25,091 nt of DNA from Vulcanimicrobiota bacterium (GTDB taxonomy: Bacteria > Vulcanimicrobiota > Vulcanimicrobiia > Vulcanimicrobiales > Vulcanimicrobiaceae). The notes beneath the pieces were generated by a model. That model was not told the origin of the DNA and made no database searches. It saw only the letters and a program-made list of their open reading frames with translations. Below are positions 6,028 through 14,277 of this stretch, piece by piece (position 1 is the first letter of the stretch; the number at the start of each line of letters is the position of its first letter). The translations under genes and the position numbers were made by a program. The DNA lies in the NCBI GenBank assembly GCA_003155175.1, contig PMFP01000095.1, positions 60,313 to 85,403 on the forward strand, written 5' to 3'.

Positions 6028-7400
6028 CGCTGCGCGAGCGACAACCGCTCGGCAAATCCGGGAAAACTGACCGGGATGCTCGCGTCGCCGTCGATCGTGA
6101 GCGGTCCGCACGCGCACGCCAGGACTGCCGCCGCCATGGCGATGCGATGGTCGTCGTGCGTTTCGACGATCGAGCCCTCGCGCGCCGCCGGCCTGCCGCC
6201 TTCGATTTCCATGGCATTTGGGCCGGTTGCCGCGGCGCGAATGCCCGCGGCCCCCAGCAGCCCCTCGATCGCGGCCACGCGATCCGATTCTTTCGTTCGC
6301 AAATCTTTGATGCCGGCGATTTTGGTCGTGCCGCTCGCGAAGGCGGCCGCGACCGCAAGCAGCGGGATCTCGTCGATCGCGCGCAAGGCCAGGTCCGAGT
6401 CGACACTTATCGCCCGAAGCGGAGCGTACCGGACGATCACGTCGGCGACCGGTTCACCGGCGACGTCGCGTTGGTTCGAGAGCGCGATGTCCGCTCCCAT
6501 GCGCAGCAAGGCGTCGATCAGGCCCGTGCGCGTCGGATTGACGCCGCATGAGGGGAGCGAGACGCGACTGCCAGGCGTAATCGTCGCTGCGGTGATGAAG
6601 AAAGCCGCGGCCGACGCGTCGCGCGCGACGTCGATCGGGCGAGGCGTCAGATCGAATCCATGCAAGGCAACGGTGCGCCCGTCCCACGAGACGCCGGCGC
6701 CGAGGAAGCGCAGCAGACGCTCGGTATGATCGCGCGAGTGGCGATCCCCCGCGATCGTCACGGCCGCGCGCGCATAGAGTCCCGCGAAGAGCAGCGCCGT
6801 CTTGACCTGCGCCGAAGCCGAGAGAAGAATGAAGTCGCGCGTCTCGATGCGCGGCGTTCCGCGGATCGTCATCGGCAGGCGCCCGTCTGAGGTTTCGATC
6901 TTCGCACCGAACGCGCGCAGTTGGGCGGCGACCGGCTCCATCGGACGCGCGCGCAGCGACGCGTCGCCGTCGAACGCAGCGGTAAGGTTTGCGCCCGCGC
7001 ATACGCCGAGCATCATGCGCGCGGTCGAACCCGAGTTCGCGCAATCCAGCGCCGCCTCGGGCGCGCGGAGGCGGCCGCCCCTTACGACGACGCTTGCGTC
7101 ACCGGTGCGATCCACATGCGCACCAAGTGCTTCAACGGCGCCCAGCGTCGCCGCCACGTCGCGACCGGAGTTGAGGTTCGCGATCGCAACGGGCGCGTCA
7201 AGCGCTGAGGCGACGATGAGCGCCCGGTGGGAGATGGACTTATCGCCCGGTACCGCGATTTCGCCTTGGATCCGCCCGGGGGCGAACGTAACGGGGGTTC
7301 GCGAAGCTAGTGAGTCCGAAGGATCGTCCCCGTCTTGACTACTTCGAACTCCGAACCGGGAACCGACTTGAGCTGGTCGAGGGCGTTGTCGTTCCAGCAC
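6024..7400 (-). CDS. aroA: 3-phosphoshikimate 1-carboxyvinyltransferase (EPSP synthase)
   Basis: The sixth enzyme of the shikimate pathway, joining phosphoenolpyruvate to shikimate-3-phosphate in the cytosol. Landmarks are PGDKSISHRALI (51-62), CANSGSTARMM, SASAQVKTALLFAG, RDHTERLL, NPTRTGL, DEIPLLAVAAAF, LRTKESDRV and THDDHRIAMA; together they cover both inverse alpha/beta domains. The set GDKS, SAQVK, RDHTE and NPTR fits the class II (CP4-like) EPSP synthase signatures, an inference that would predict lower sensitivity to glyphosate. The conserved part starts at about residue 38 (TFAPGRIQGEIAV). The only standard start in frame is the ATG at 7400, which overlaps the upstream lipoprotein gene by 94 bases and adds a polar extension. 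No ATG, GTG or TTG lies in the 37 codons between, so the true start is unclear. Confidence 0.93.
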   Translation of the reverse strand: MLERQRPRPAQVGSRFGVRSSQDGDDPSDSLASRTPVTFAPGRIQGEIAVPGDKSISHRALIVASALDAPVAIANLNSGRDVAATLGAVEALGAHVDRTGDASVVVRGGRLRAPEAALDCANSGSTARMMLGVCAGANLTAAFDGDASLRARPMEPVAAQLRAFGAKIETSDGRLPMTIRGTPRIETRDFILLSASAQVKTALLFAGLYARAAVTIAGDRHSRDHTERLLRFLGAGVSWDGRTVALHGFDLTPRPIDVARDASAAAFFITAATITPGSRVSLPSCGVNPTRTGLIDALLRMGADIALSNQRDVAGEPVADVIVRYAPLRAISVDSDLALRAIDEIPLLAVAAAFASGTTKIAGIKDLRTKESDRVAAIEGLLGAAGIRAAATGPNAMEIEGGRPAAREGSIVETHDDHRIAMAAAVLACACGPLTIDGDASIPVSFPGFAERLSLAQR

Positions 7401-8317
7401 GTGGCCGGGTTGTTTCCGGTGCCCTCACCTTGGAAGAACCAATCCGAACCGTTGTCGGCCACGAACATGCCGTACGTTTTCATCGCCGTCAGGATGATCC
7501 GCGATACGGTGTTGAATCCCGAAATGTTGTACGAAGCTTTCAAGCGCAAACGCAGGCCCATCGGCGGATAGTCGACGTTGGTGCTGCTGCTGGCAAAGTG
7601 CGTCGCCGGGTGGATGAACCCGGCCTGGGTATGGTTAAACGTCACGCGCAGGGCGTGATTGATGACGCCGGCTTTGACTTCGGCGCACTTGACCAGCGCC
7701 GGGAAGATCGGCAGGCCCGCCGCATCCGCGGACGTCCAGCCGTCGCGCCGCAACGTATTCGAACTTAGCGTGAAGAGCGCACCGGACCCGGCAGTCCAGG
7801 ACGCGCCTTTGTTCTGCGGATACGACGACCACGTCTCGTAGAGTTTGCACGTGCCCTCTTGCAGCACTAACACGTGCCGGTCGCCGGTCGAGCTGGAACC
7901 GCCCTCGATCGGCGCGTTCGCGGGGAACGGATACGGCCCCTTATCACTCTGATCGGCATAGCCGAATACCATGGGGACAAGCTTTTGCGTCTTCGGAACC
8001 GCGACGAACGGGATGCCGTACGTCGGGTCCTGGCCGAAGTCGGGATGCAAGTGGTTGGTGGACGCCGTCATCTCTCTGATGTAGCCGGCCGAGTTTGGGT
8101 CGAGCGGATACTTGGAGATGTTCGTGTTCCACGGATTCGTCGCCGGGAAGATCTGGCAGCCGCCGACGACGGGCACGCTCGAGGTTACGGCAGAGGAGAG
8201 GTCGGTCGCGGCGGCGCCGGCGGCCGGAAGCACGGGCGAACCGCCCAGGCCGACGCCGCGCGGCCCGCCGCAGCCGGAGAGAACGGCGATCGCGAGGACG
8301 AGGGCGAGTTGTCGCAT
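7307..8317 (-). CDS. Secreted lipoprotein of a conserved unnamed family
   Basis: A 336-residue exported lipoprotein. The signal peptide MRQLALVLAIAVLSGC has a lipobox (LSGC, lipidated Cys16). The mature part has the landmarks FPATNPWNTNIS, DPNSAGYI, LHPDFGQDPTYGIPF, GDRHVLVLQ, CKLYETW, WTSADAAGLPIFPALV, NHALRVTF, HPATHFASSS, PPMGLRLRLKAS, MFVADNGSDW and VPGSEFEVVKTG. I know this arrangement from uncharacterised secreted proteins in many soil bacteria, but no reaction is established; its Trp, Asp and His motifs suggest an enzyme or a carbohydrate-binding fold. The start at 8317 is chosen because GAGGAG lies seven bases upstream and the signal peptide follows directly; longer in-frame extensions are unlikely. 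It lies downstream of the arylsulfatase but is separated from it by a terminator. Confidence 0.88.
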   Translation of the reverse strand: MRQLALVLAIAVLSGCGGPRGVGLGGSPVLPAAGAAATDLSSAVTSSVPVVGGCQIFPATNPWNTNISKYPLDPNSAGYIREMTASTNHLHPDFGQDPTYGIPFVAVPKTQKLVPMVFGYADQSDKGPYPFPANAPIEGGSSSTGDRHVLVLQEGTCKLYETWSSYPQNKGASWTAGSGALFTLSSNTLRRDGWTSADAAGLPIFPALVKCAEVKAGVINHALRVTFNHTQAGFIHPATHFASSSTNVDYPPMGLRLRLKASYNISGFNTVSRIILTAMKTYGMFVADNGSDWFFQGEGTGNNPATCWNDNALDQLKSVPGSEFEVVKTGTILRTH

Positions 8318-8396
8318 AGGTCGGCTCCTCATGGGGGAAGGAAAGGTTCGAACGCGCGCGCCGCGGTCTCCTTTTCCCGGCGTGTAAAGAGTTCGC

Positions 8397-8438
8397 AAAA
8401 AGAAAGAGCGCCGCCGCATCCTCATGACGCGACGGCGC
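8397..8438 (-). terminator. Rho-independent terminator of the arylsulfatase gene
   Basis: Read on the minus strand, a 10-bp GC-rich stem with one G-U pair (8429-8438 against 8408-8417) closes an 11-nt loop and is followed by TCTTTCTTTTT (8397-8407). It starts 22 bases after the sulfatase stop codon and would uncouple the lipoprotein gene downstream. Confidence 0.8.
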
Positions 8439-8459
8439 CGATCGTATTTGCTCGGGAGC

Positions 8460-9983
8460 CTAGTTTCCGGCGTGCGCCGCGATGGCCTTTTGGATTTGCG
8501 CCTTCACGGCTTCCATGTTAAACGATGCACCGGCTTGCATCGGCGGAAAGTCCACGAACGTCTGCGCGTATCTGCCCACGACCTCTTGGACGAGAACGAA
8601 GCGCCAGAACTGATACGCGAACCAGTTGTAGAACGCGAGCGATCCGCCCAGGCCGGTTCGTTCGAACGGGTCCAGACGCAGGTTGCAGATGGACGGCCAG
8701 TCCAGCTTGACCGTACCGCCGAGCCAGCCGCCCGGCTGGTCGATGAAGCGGTACTTGTAGTCGTTGACGCGCACCGCGCCGAGCGTGCTCTCCGCGAAGT
8801 AGAAGATCTCGTGCCGATTCGACGGCCCCTTTCCGGTGAGAAGCGGCGTCTGGTCGTAGCCGTCGAGATGCACTTTGTACGTCGTGTCACCGAGCTTCTT
8901 GCCTTTGGTCAGTTCGCCCGCGATCGTTGCGTTGCCGGCGACGGACACGAACGTCGGGAACCAGTCGAGACCCGACATAATGCCGTTCTCTACCTTCCCC
9001 GCGGGGATCTTTCCCGGCCAGCGCGCGATGCATGGAACGCGGAAGCCGCCCTCGAGTACGGTGCCCTTTCCGCCGGCAAACGGCGTCTGCCCGCCGTCCG
9101 GCCAGGTGAAGTTTTCGCAACCGTTGTCGGTAGAGAAGACGACGATCGTGTTGTCCTCGAGGCTCTGGTCCTTGAGGTACTTCATAACGCCGCCGACGAT
9201 GTCGTCGAGCTGCGCCATGCCGGCCTCTTGCATCGACCATCCGTTTTCCGAGGTGCGCATCTTCTCGTACTTGTCGGAGAGGTGCGTCACGACGTGCATC
9301 CGCGTAGGATTGAGCCAGAGGAAGAAAGGCTTTCCGGCCGACTTCGCTCCGTCCATGAACGTTAAGGCGTGGGCGAGGATCTCGTCGTCAACGGTCTCCA
9401 TCCGCTTTGGAAAGAGTTCGCCTTCATCTTTGATCTTCTGTTTGCCGACTTTGCCCCAGCGCGGATCCACGGTCGGATCGTCGGTGTCGGTCGCCCACGT
9501 GTGCAGCATGTTGCGCGGACCGATCTTGTCTTTGAGCGCTTGCGGGTAGTTCGGGTGCGCCGGATCTTCCATGGCGTCGAGGTGATACAGATAGCCAAAG
9601 AACTCATCGAAGCCGTGAAGCGTCGGCAGGTACTCGTTCAGGTCGCCCAGGTGATTTTTTCCGAACTGACCGGTTGCATAGCCCATGGACTTGAGTGCCG
9701 TCGCGATGGTGGGCGCTTCGGCGGGCATGCCGACTTTCGCGCCGGCTTGGCCGACGGTAGTAAGTCCGGTGCGTATCGGCAGTTGGCCGGTAATGAACTG
9801 AGCGCGCCCCGCCGTGCAGCTCGCTTCAGCGTAGTAGTCCGTAAATCGCATGCCTTCGGTGGCGAGCCTATCGAGGTTCGGCGTGCGGCCGGACATAATG
9901 CCCTGATGATACGCTCCAATGTTAAACCAGCCGATGTCGTCTGCCATGATGTAGACGATGTTCGGCTGCGCGGATGTAGCCAT
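8460..9983 (-). CDS. Type I arylsulfatase
   Basis: A 507-residue sulfatase of the alkaline-phosphatase superfamily that hydrolyses sulfate esters. The N-terminus carries the metal-site strand NIVYIMADDIGW (D15, D16). The maturation motif is SCTAGR with Cys56, which must be oxidised to formylglycine; CTAGR fits the C-x-P/A-x-R consensus. GKNHLGDLNEYLPT (109-122) replaces the common GKWHLG, as in a bacterial arylsulfatase subgroup, and STDNGCENFTWPDGG is the second metal segment. No signal peptide is visible, so it is either cytosolic or exported by an unseen route. No formylglycine-generating enzyme is in the window. The ATG at 9983 has AGGAG about nine bases upstream. Possible substrates are sulfated glycans or aryl sulfates; the neighbouring glycosidase favours glycans, but only as inference. 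Confidence 0.94.
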   Translation of the reverse strand: MATSAQPNIVYIMADDIGWFNIGAYHQGIMSGRTPNLDRLATEGMRFTDYYAEASCTAGRAQFITGQLPIRTGLTTVGQAGAKVGMPAEAPTIATALKSMGYATGQFGKNHLGDLNEYLPTLHGFDEFFGYLYHLDAMEDPAHPNYPQALKDKIGPRNMLHTWATDTDDPTVDPRWGKVGKQKIKDEGELFPKRMETVDDEILAHALTFMDGAKSAGKPFFLWLNPTRMHVVTHLSDKYEKMRTSENGWSMQEAGMAQLDDIVGGVMKYLKDQSLEDNTIVVFSTDNGCENFTWPDGGQTPFAGGKGTVLEGGFRVPCIARWPGKIPAGKVENGIMSGLDWFPTFVSVAGNATIAGELTKGKKLGDTTYKVHLDGYDQTPLLTGKGPSNRHEIFYFAESTLGAVRVNDYKYRFIDQPGGWLGGTVKLDWPSICNLRLDPFERTGLGGSLAFYNWFAYQFWRFVLVQEVVGRYAQTFVDFPPMQAGASFNMEAVKAQIQKAIAAHAGN

Positions 9984-10096
9984 GATGGTTGTCTCCTAAC
10001 GAGTCTCGTGGAGAGGCTCCGAGTCGCGTGACGCCCGTGCGGGCCAGCATCTTGATGGTGTGCCGCCTAACGACGGACGGTGCCTACAAAGGTCGC

Positions 10097-10400
10097 ATGG
10101 TTGGGATGATTCCCAAATCCAGGCTCAAACGGCTGGCCGTTCCCGATCGGCGAGTGGAGCTACACGACCGAACGCGGCGTGCGGCACGTCGGCCCGATGG
10201 CTCAGGACTTCTATGCGGCATTCAACGTCGGCGAAGATAACCGGCATATCACCTCGATCGACGAGGATGGCGTGGCGCTCGCTGCGATTGAGGCCCTCGA
10301 CGCCAAATTGGCGCGCAAAGACGCTGAGATCCAGTCACTTCCGATCTGCAGCGGCAGATCGCCGTTGCAGTTCGCGTCGTGCGATCTGGGCGGGTCGCAG
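10097..10400 (+). pseudogene. Decayed peptidase S74 / tail-fibre chaperone domain
   Basis: In one frame, about 10140-10340 reads GEWSYTTERGVRHVGPMAQ, then DFYAAFNVGEDNRHITSID and EDGVALAAIEALDAK. This is the hallmark of the S74 intramolecular chaperone domain at the C-terminus of tail-fibre-like proteins, ending in a coiled coil (KLARKDAEIQSL). The expected upstream part (SRLKRLAVP) is in another frame, and the coiled-coil continuation (DLQRQIAVAVRV) returns to that first frame near 10343, so at least two frameshifts are present. No start codon, ribosome binding site or upstream body of the protein remains. The remnant lies head-on to the repeat lipoprotein gene, which ends at 10404. The stretch 9984-10096 contains only the sulfatase leader; I see nothing else in it. 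Confidence 0.8.
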
Positions 10401-10403
10401 TGC

Positions 10404-12824
10404 CTATCGCTGAGAGTGCGGCTGGGCCAGTGGCGTTCTCGGCGCGCCTGCGGCAGCGCCGCCCGGCACGATGGCCATCCGTTCGCCTCCGCGGCCGAGC
10501 GCCGTAGCGTAGATGTGATAATCGAAGGCTACGGAACCGTGACCTCCGCCAAACTCGCGCACGACGAAGCCGCTGCCGGTCTTGCTTGCCACGTAGAGCC
10601 CACGCGTGTCGCCTTCCGGCGTGATCATCACTTGATACGGCGATCTCGTGTCGATCGTCTGTGCGAATGCGGCATCGAGAGGAACGACCGCCGAGCCGTC
10701 GGTCAAGCGCGCGGAACCGGCGTCCTCGATCGTCGGCGTCGTTGCCGTCTCGCCGAACGCGGGCGCCTTTCCGCGAGTTGCGGTAGCGATAAACGTGGCG
10801 TAGGTTCCCGTGGCGTACACTTGCCCGGTATCGTCGATGTAAAAGATGTCGTTGCCCGCGGTGTTCTCGACCACGAATGGATCGATGCCGGCGCCGACGA
10901 CGCCGATCTTCGTTCCCTCGATGTCGCCGCCAACGGCGATTCCGTTACCGCCGATGGACACGGCAACGCCGTCGCCGGCGTTCGTCGCGTAGAGCGCGAT
11001 ATTGTTCGTCGATTGAGCGGACAAGCCGACCGCGTTGGCTGAATAGGCCTGAATGACCGTTCCGACCGTTCCTCCGGTCGCTTGGGCGTAGAGCGCACCG
11101 CCGCCGCCCGTGTTGGTGAAGTACCCGCCCCACGAGTTGTTTGCCGCCGACATACCCTCTACGCCGTAGCCGCTCACCGACGAGCCGAGGATGCCCGAGC
11201 GGTTCTTGCCGTCGTGGCCGTAGACGCCGGCTCCGCCGGGCGAGAAGCCATAGACACCGTACGACGTTACGTTGGTGGATGCGGCGTGACCGTAGACGCC
11301 CGCGCCCGAGCCATCGGTAATGCCCTCCATGCCGTATCCGCTCGTCGTGTCGGTTCCAAGAATAATCGGACCGTTGGAATAGGCGCCCGAGTCGTTAATG
11401 ATGGGCGACGTGAGGTCTCTCGAAACCTCGCGACCGAGTGCGATCAGCGGCTCGGGAGGCGACTGCGGGAACACGGTGAGGGCCGGCGTTTTTCCGGGAA
11501 CCGTCGGCGGCAACGCTCCTGCGGGCTGCCGAGCCTCCGCCACGGTTTGCATGCTCGCCCCCCGACGGTCGGGACTCCCGAGCGCAGGTTTGGAGACGTC
11601 CGCGCGATCGGCCGGGTTCCCGGGCAGTATTCCACGGCCGACGTTCGCGGGCGCCCCGGCACTTTCTCGCGCTGCGTCGAGCGCCGTGGCATAGATGTGG
11701 TAGTCGAAGCCTAACGAACGGTGTCCGCCCCGAACCTCGCGTACGACGAAGCCGCCGGCCGTCTTCGCCGCGACGTAAAGCCCCTGCGTTTCGCCATCCG
11801 GCGTGATCATCACGTGATACGGCCGTTGCCGGTCGATCGTCTGTGCGAACGTCGCGTCCAAAGCGATGGTTGCCGACCCGTTCACGAGTCGCGCCGAGCC
11901 GGTGTCCTCGATCGTCGGAGCGATCGCCGTTGCGTCGTATGCGATCGTTCTGCCGCTCGTCTTCGTGGCGACGAGCGTGGTGTACGTACCGTGACTGGCA
12001 ACGTTGCCGTTGCCGTCAACGTGGAACACGTTGTTACCTTGTGAATCGGTGGCGAGGATCGCGTAAACCACCGAGGACGGTGCCTGGACGAGCAGTCCGA
12101 GGTCCGTTCCTTTAAAGTAACCGCCGGTACCGTTGCCCGAACCAGGCGCGCCGCCGAGTGCAAGAAGTGCGGGCCCCGTTCCGATCGATCCCGCGATGAG
12201 TGCTGCCCAGATGCTGTTCGTTTCGGCTTCCACGCCGATCCCTGAGACCGAGATCGCTTGCAACGCGGTCGAACCGGTTGCAGCGGCCGAGACTGCCCAC
12301 CCGCCCGTAGCGGTGTTTGTGAAGTAGCCGCCCCAGGCATTAGGGCCGGCGGAGACCCCTTTGACGCCGACGCCGCCGACGGACGAACCGAGAACGCCGG
12401 CGCCGTTCGTGCTGTCGTAACCGAAGACGCCGGCTCCTCCGGGCGAGAAGCCGTATACGCCATATGACGCCGAGCTGCTCGAGCCGGCGTGACCGTAGAC
12501 GCCCGCGCCGGCCCCATTGGTAAGGCCTTCCATTCCGTATCCGGTCGTCGTGTTGGTCGCTCGAATGATCGGGCCGTTGGTGTAGGCGCCGGAGTCGTCA
12601 ATGATGGGCGACGTGATGTTCCGTGAGATGCCGCCGGCGAGCGCGGCGCTGGGCGATTCGGGAACCGGTTGCGGGAACGCGGGGCCTGTCGACTGGGGAA
12701 CGTACGCGCTGCGCTGGGCGCTCGCGTCCGCGCCCGTCGCGAATCCGCCGCCGGCGCCGCCGCACGCAGCAAGGGAGAGCGCCGCGGCGACGGCTGCAAA
12801 GTGACGGACGACTCGATCGTTCAT
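10404..12824 (-). CDS. Two-module tail-fibre-like repeat lipoprotein
   Basis: An 806-residue surface-type lipoprotein. Signal sequence with lipobox LAAC (Cys21), then two homologous modules at about residues 57-386 and 455-790, joined by a Pro/Ala/Gly-rich linker (387-454). Each module starts with TSPIIDDSGAY-like text, continues with short Gly-rich beta repeats (GAGVYGH, YGVYGFSPGGAGV, GVLGSSV, WGGYFTN), then NVFHVDGNGNV-type strands, and ends with a conserved block: TIEDTGSARLVNGSA, FAQTIDRQRPYHVMITPDG, GLYVA, FVVRE, FDYHIYATAL. Such modules occur in tail-fibre-like, trimeric-adhesin-style proteins, some of which carry an S74 chaperone at the end; none is present here. GAGGAAG lies six bases before the ATG. 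It follows its paralogue by 18 bases and should share its promoter. Adhesion or surface display is inferred from the fold type. Confidence 0.87.
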   Translation of the reverse strand: MNDRVVRHFAAVAAALSLAACGGAGGGFATGADASAQRSAYVPQSTGPAFPQPVPESPSAALAGGISRNITSPIIDDSGAYTNGPIIRATNTTTGYGMEGLTNGAGAGVYGHAGSSSSASYGVYGFSPGGAGVFGYDSTNGAGVLGSSVGGVGVKGVSAGPNAWGGYFTNTATGGWAVSAAATGSTALQAISVSGIGVEAETNSIWAALIAGSIGTGPALLALGGAPGSGNGTGGYFKGTDLGLLVQAPSSVVYAILATDSQGNNVFHVDGNGNVASHGTYTTLVATKTSGRTIAYDATAIAPTIEDTGSARLVNGSATIALDATFAQTIDRQRPYHVMITPDGETQGLYVAAKTAGGFVVREVRGGHRSLGFDYHIYATALDAARESAGAPANVGRGILPGNPADRADVSKPALGSPDRRGASMQTVAEARQPAGALPPTVPGKTPALTVFPQSPPEPLIALGREVSRDLTSPIINDSGAYSNGPIILGTDTTSGYGMEGITDGSGAGVYGHAASTNVTSYGVYGFSPGGAGVYGHDGKNRSGILGSSVSGYGVEGMSAANNSWGGYFTNTGGGGALYAQATGGTVGTVIQAYSANAVGLSAQSTNNIALYATNAGDGVAVSIGGNGIAVGGDIEGTKIGVVGAGIDPFVVENTAGNDIFYIDDTGQVYATGTYATFIATATRGKAPAFGETATTPTIEDAGSARLTDGSAVVPLDAAFAQTIDTRSPYQVMITPEGDTRGLYVASKTGSGFVVREFGGGHGSVAFDYHIYATALGRGGERMAIVPGGAAAGAPRTPLAQPHSQR

Positions 12825-13892
12825 GACGTCTTCCTCAACGGCCTAGCGCGGCCTGGCCGGCGGTCGAGGACCGGCGCTCGACGCGAGACCCATTCGATCG
12901 CGCGCGTGACCCTGCGCCGTCCCGTAGACGTGATAGTCGAATGCCAACGAATCGCGTCCGTCCTGTACCTCGCGCACGACGAAGGCGCTGCCGGTCTTCC
13001 CGGCGACATAGAGGCCCAGCGTATCGCCGTCCGGCGTGAGCGCGACGTGATAGGTGGACGTCGAGTCCATCATTTGCGCGAACGTCGGGTCGAGCCGGAC
13101 CGTTGCCGAGCCGTTCACTAATTGCGCCGACCCGGTGTCCTCGACCGCCGGCGTCGTCGCCGCGGCCGCGTACCCCAGCGCTTTTTGGCGGGTTGACGTG
13201 GCTTTTAGGGCATTGTAGCCGTGCGCGAAGACGTCACCGTTGCCGTCTACATAGAAGACGTTCTTTGCGGTCAAATCCTGTGCGACGATCGGGTAGGAGG
13301 CCGTTCCGGCCGGAGCGCGGGCGATCAGACCGTAGGCCGTGCCTTCAAATGCTCCGCCGCCGCTGTTCAGGGGACCGCTTGCGACCGCATATACCGCAGG
13401 CTTCGAGCCGGTCGTGGTCGCGGAGACCGATGTCGAGTTGTTCGAGGATGCGAAGATGACGGGAAACCCACTGCTCGAGATCGCTTTCACGGCCGTTCCG
13501 CCAACGGCTTGCGCGTAGAGCGCTCCACCGCTGCCGGTGTTCGTGAAGTACCCTCCGTACGTCTGAGAGCCCGCGGAGATCCCCTCTACGCCGTCGCCGT
13601 TCATTGACGAGCCGAGCACGCCCGCGCCCGTTTGCGCGTCGTAGCCGTAGACGCCGGCTCCTCCGGGCGAGAACCCGTAGACGCCGTACGAGTTGGTGTT
13701 GCCGGAAGCGGCGTGACCGTATATGCCAGCTCCGGTAACGTCCGTAACGCCTTCCAGCCCGTACCCAGTCGTCGTGTTGGTTGCTCGAATGATCGGGCCG
13801 TCGGTATAGGCGCCCGAGTCGTCAATGATTGGTGACGTGATATACCGGGACGCGCCATGGCCGAGCGCGATCAGCGGCTCGGGAAGCGGTTG
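10450..13892 (-). repeat. Three diverged copies of one lipoprotein module
   Basis: Modules at about 12897-13892, 11667-12656 and 10450-11462 share protein and DNA similarity. For example, the DNA encoding YGFSPGGAGV recurs near 11225-11260, 12425-12460 and 13650-13685. The second and third are fused into one reading frame. Divergence inside the Gly-rich centre is greater than at both ends. Confidence 0.85.
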
Positions 13893-14069
13893 CGTGAACG
13901 CGGCGATGGCCTGCGCCTTGCTCGCCGGAAGGCTTCCGATCTGGAATTGAGTCCCCTGGAGCGAAGCGTCCGAGACGGGAGGCGTAGCGACCTCTGCGCC
14001 TTGGCACCCCGTTGTCACGAGAAGGGTCGTAAAGCACGCGGCATTGGCGACGGCAAGAGTTAACTTCAA
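12843..14069 (-). CDS. Single-module tail-fibre-like exported protein
   Basis: A 408-residue paralogue of the two-module protein downstream. The N-terminus MKLTLAVANAACFTTLLVTTGC is a signal peptide with a weak lipobox (TTGC, Cys22); lipidation is likely but not certain. The single module runs from about residue 60 to 392: ITSPIIDDSGAYTDG, Gly-rich repeats (GAGIYGHAAS, YGVYGFSPGGAGVYG, GAGVLGSS), KNVFYVDGNGDVFAHGY, then AVEDTGSAQLVNGSAT, YHVALTPDGDTLGLYVAGK, FVVREV and FDYHVYG. The tail is rich in Arg and Pro. The start is TTG at 14069, forced by an in-frame stop upstream and the signal peptide directly after it. A promoter lies about 50-75 bases upstream. Cell-surface beta-fibre structure is inferred. 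Confidence 0.85.
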   Translation of the reverse strand: MKLTLAVANAACFTTLLVTTGCQGAEVATPPVSDASLQGTQFQIGSLPASKAQAIAAFTQPLPEPLIALGHGASRYITSPIIDDSGAYTDGPIIRATNTTTGYGLEGVTDVTGAGIYGHAASGNTNSYGVYGFSPGGAGVYGYDAQTGAGVLGSSMNGDGVEGISAGSQTYGGYFTNTGSGGALYAQAVGGTAVKAISSSGFPVIFASSNNSTSVSATTTGSKPAVYAVASGPLNSGGGAFEGTAYGLIARAPAGTASYPIVAQDLTAKNVFYVDGNGDVFAHGYNALKATSTRQKALGYAAAATTPAVEDTGSAQLVNGSATVRLDPTFAQMMDSTSTYHVALTPDGDTLGLYVAGKTGSAFVVREVQDGRDSLAFDYHVYGTAQGHARDRMGLASSAGPRPPARPR

Positions 14070-14116
14070 GGGAGGCCCCCATAGGAAAGGATCAGCGTTG
14101 GGTTCGCGCTGTCATT

Positions 14117-14145
14117 ACTCTACGTTAGCGTAAATTGAGAGGCAA
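14117..14145 (-). promoter_or_regulatory. Sigma-70 promoter of the repeat-lipoprotein operon
   Basis: On the minus strand, TTGCCT (14140-14145) and TAGAGT (14117-14122) are 17 bp apart, in an AT-rich island that contrasts with the GC-rich surroundings. The predicted start near 14110 gives a leader of about 40 bases before the TTG start codon. Confidence 0.6.
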
Positions 14146-14277
14146 GAGGCCGGGAATTTCTTAACAGTGCGCCTACAAAAGGTAGTTGCTCCTGGCATAT
14201 GTCGACTGCGCGAGCGGGTGGATGCGCCGCAAGAACGCCTGCAGTGGGGTGTCGTCTGCACGTTCATGCGCGGAACG

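Noticed and set aside
10582..12820. Long open frames on the plus strand opposite the repeat lipoproteins
   Set aside because: They are rich in Arg, lack domain signals and mirror the high-GC, repetitive codon pattern of the genes on the other strand.
10404..14069. Gly-rich repeats as phage tail-fibre genes of a prophage
   Set aside because: The proteins have lipoprotein-type signal peptides, and no other phage gene, integrase or attachment site is present.
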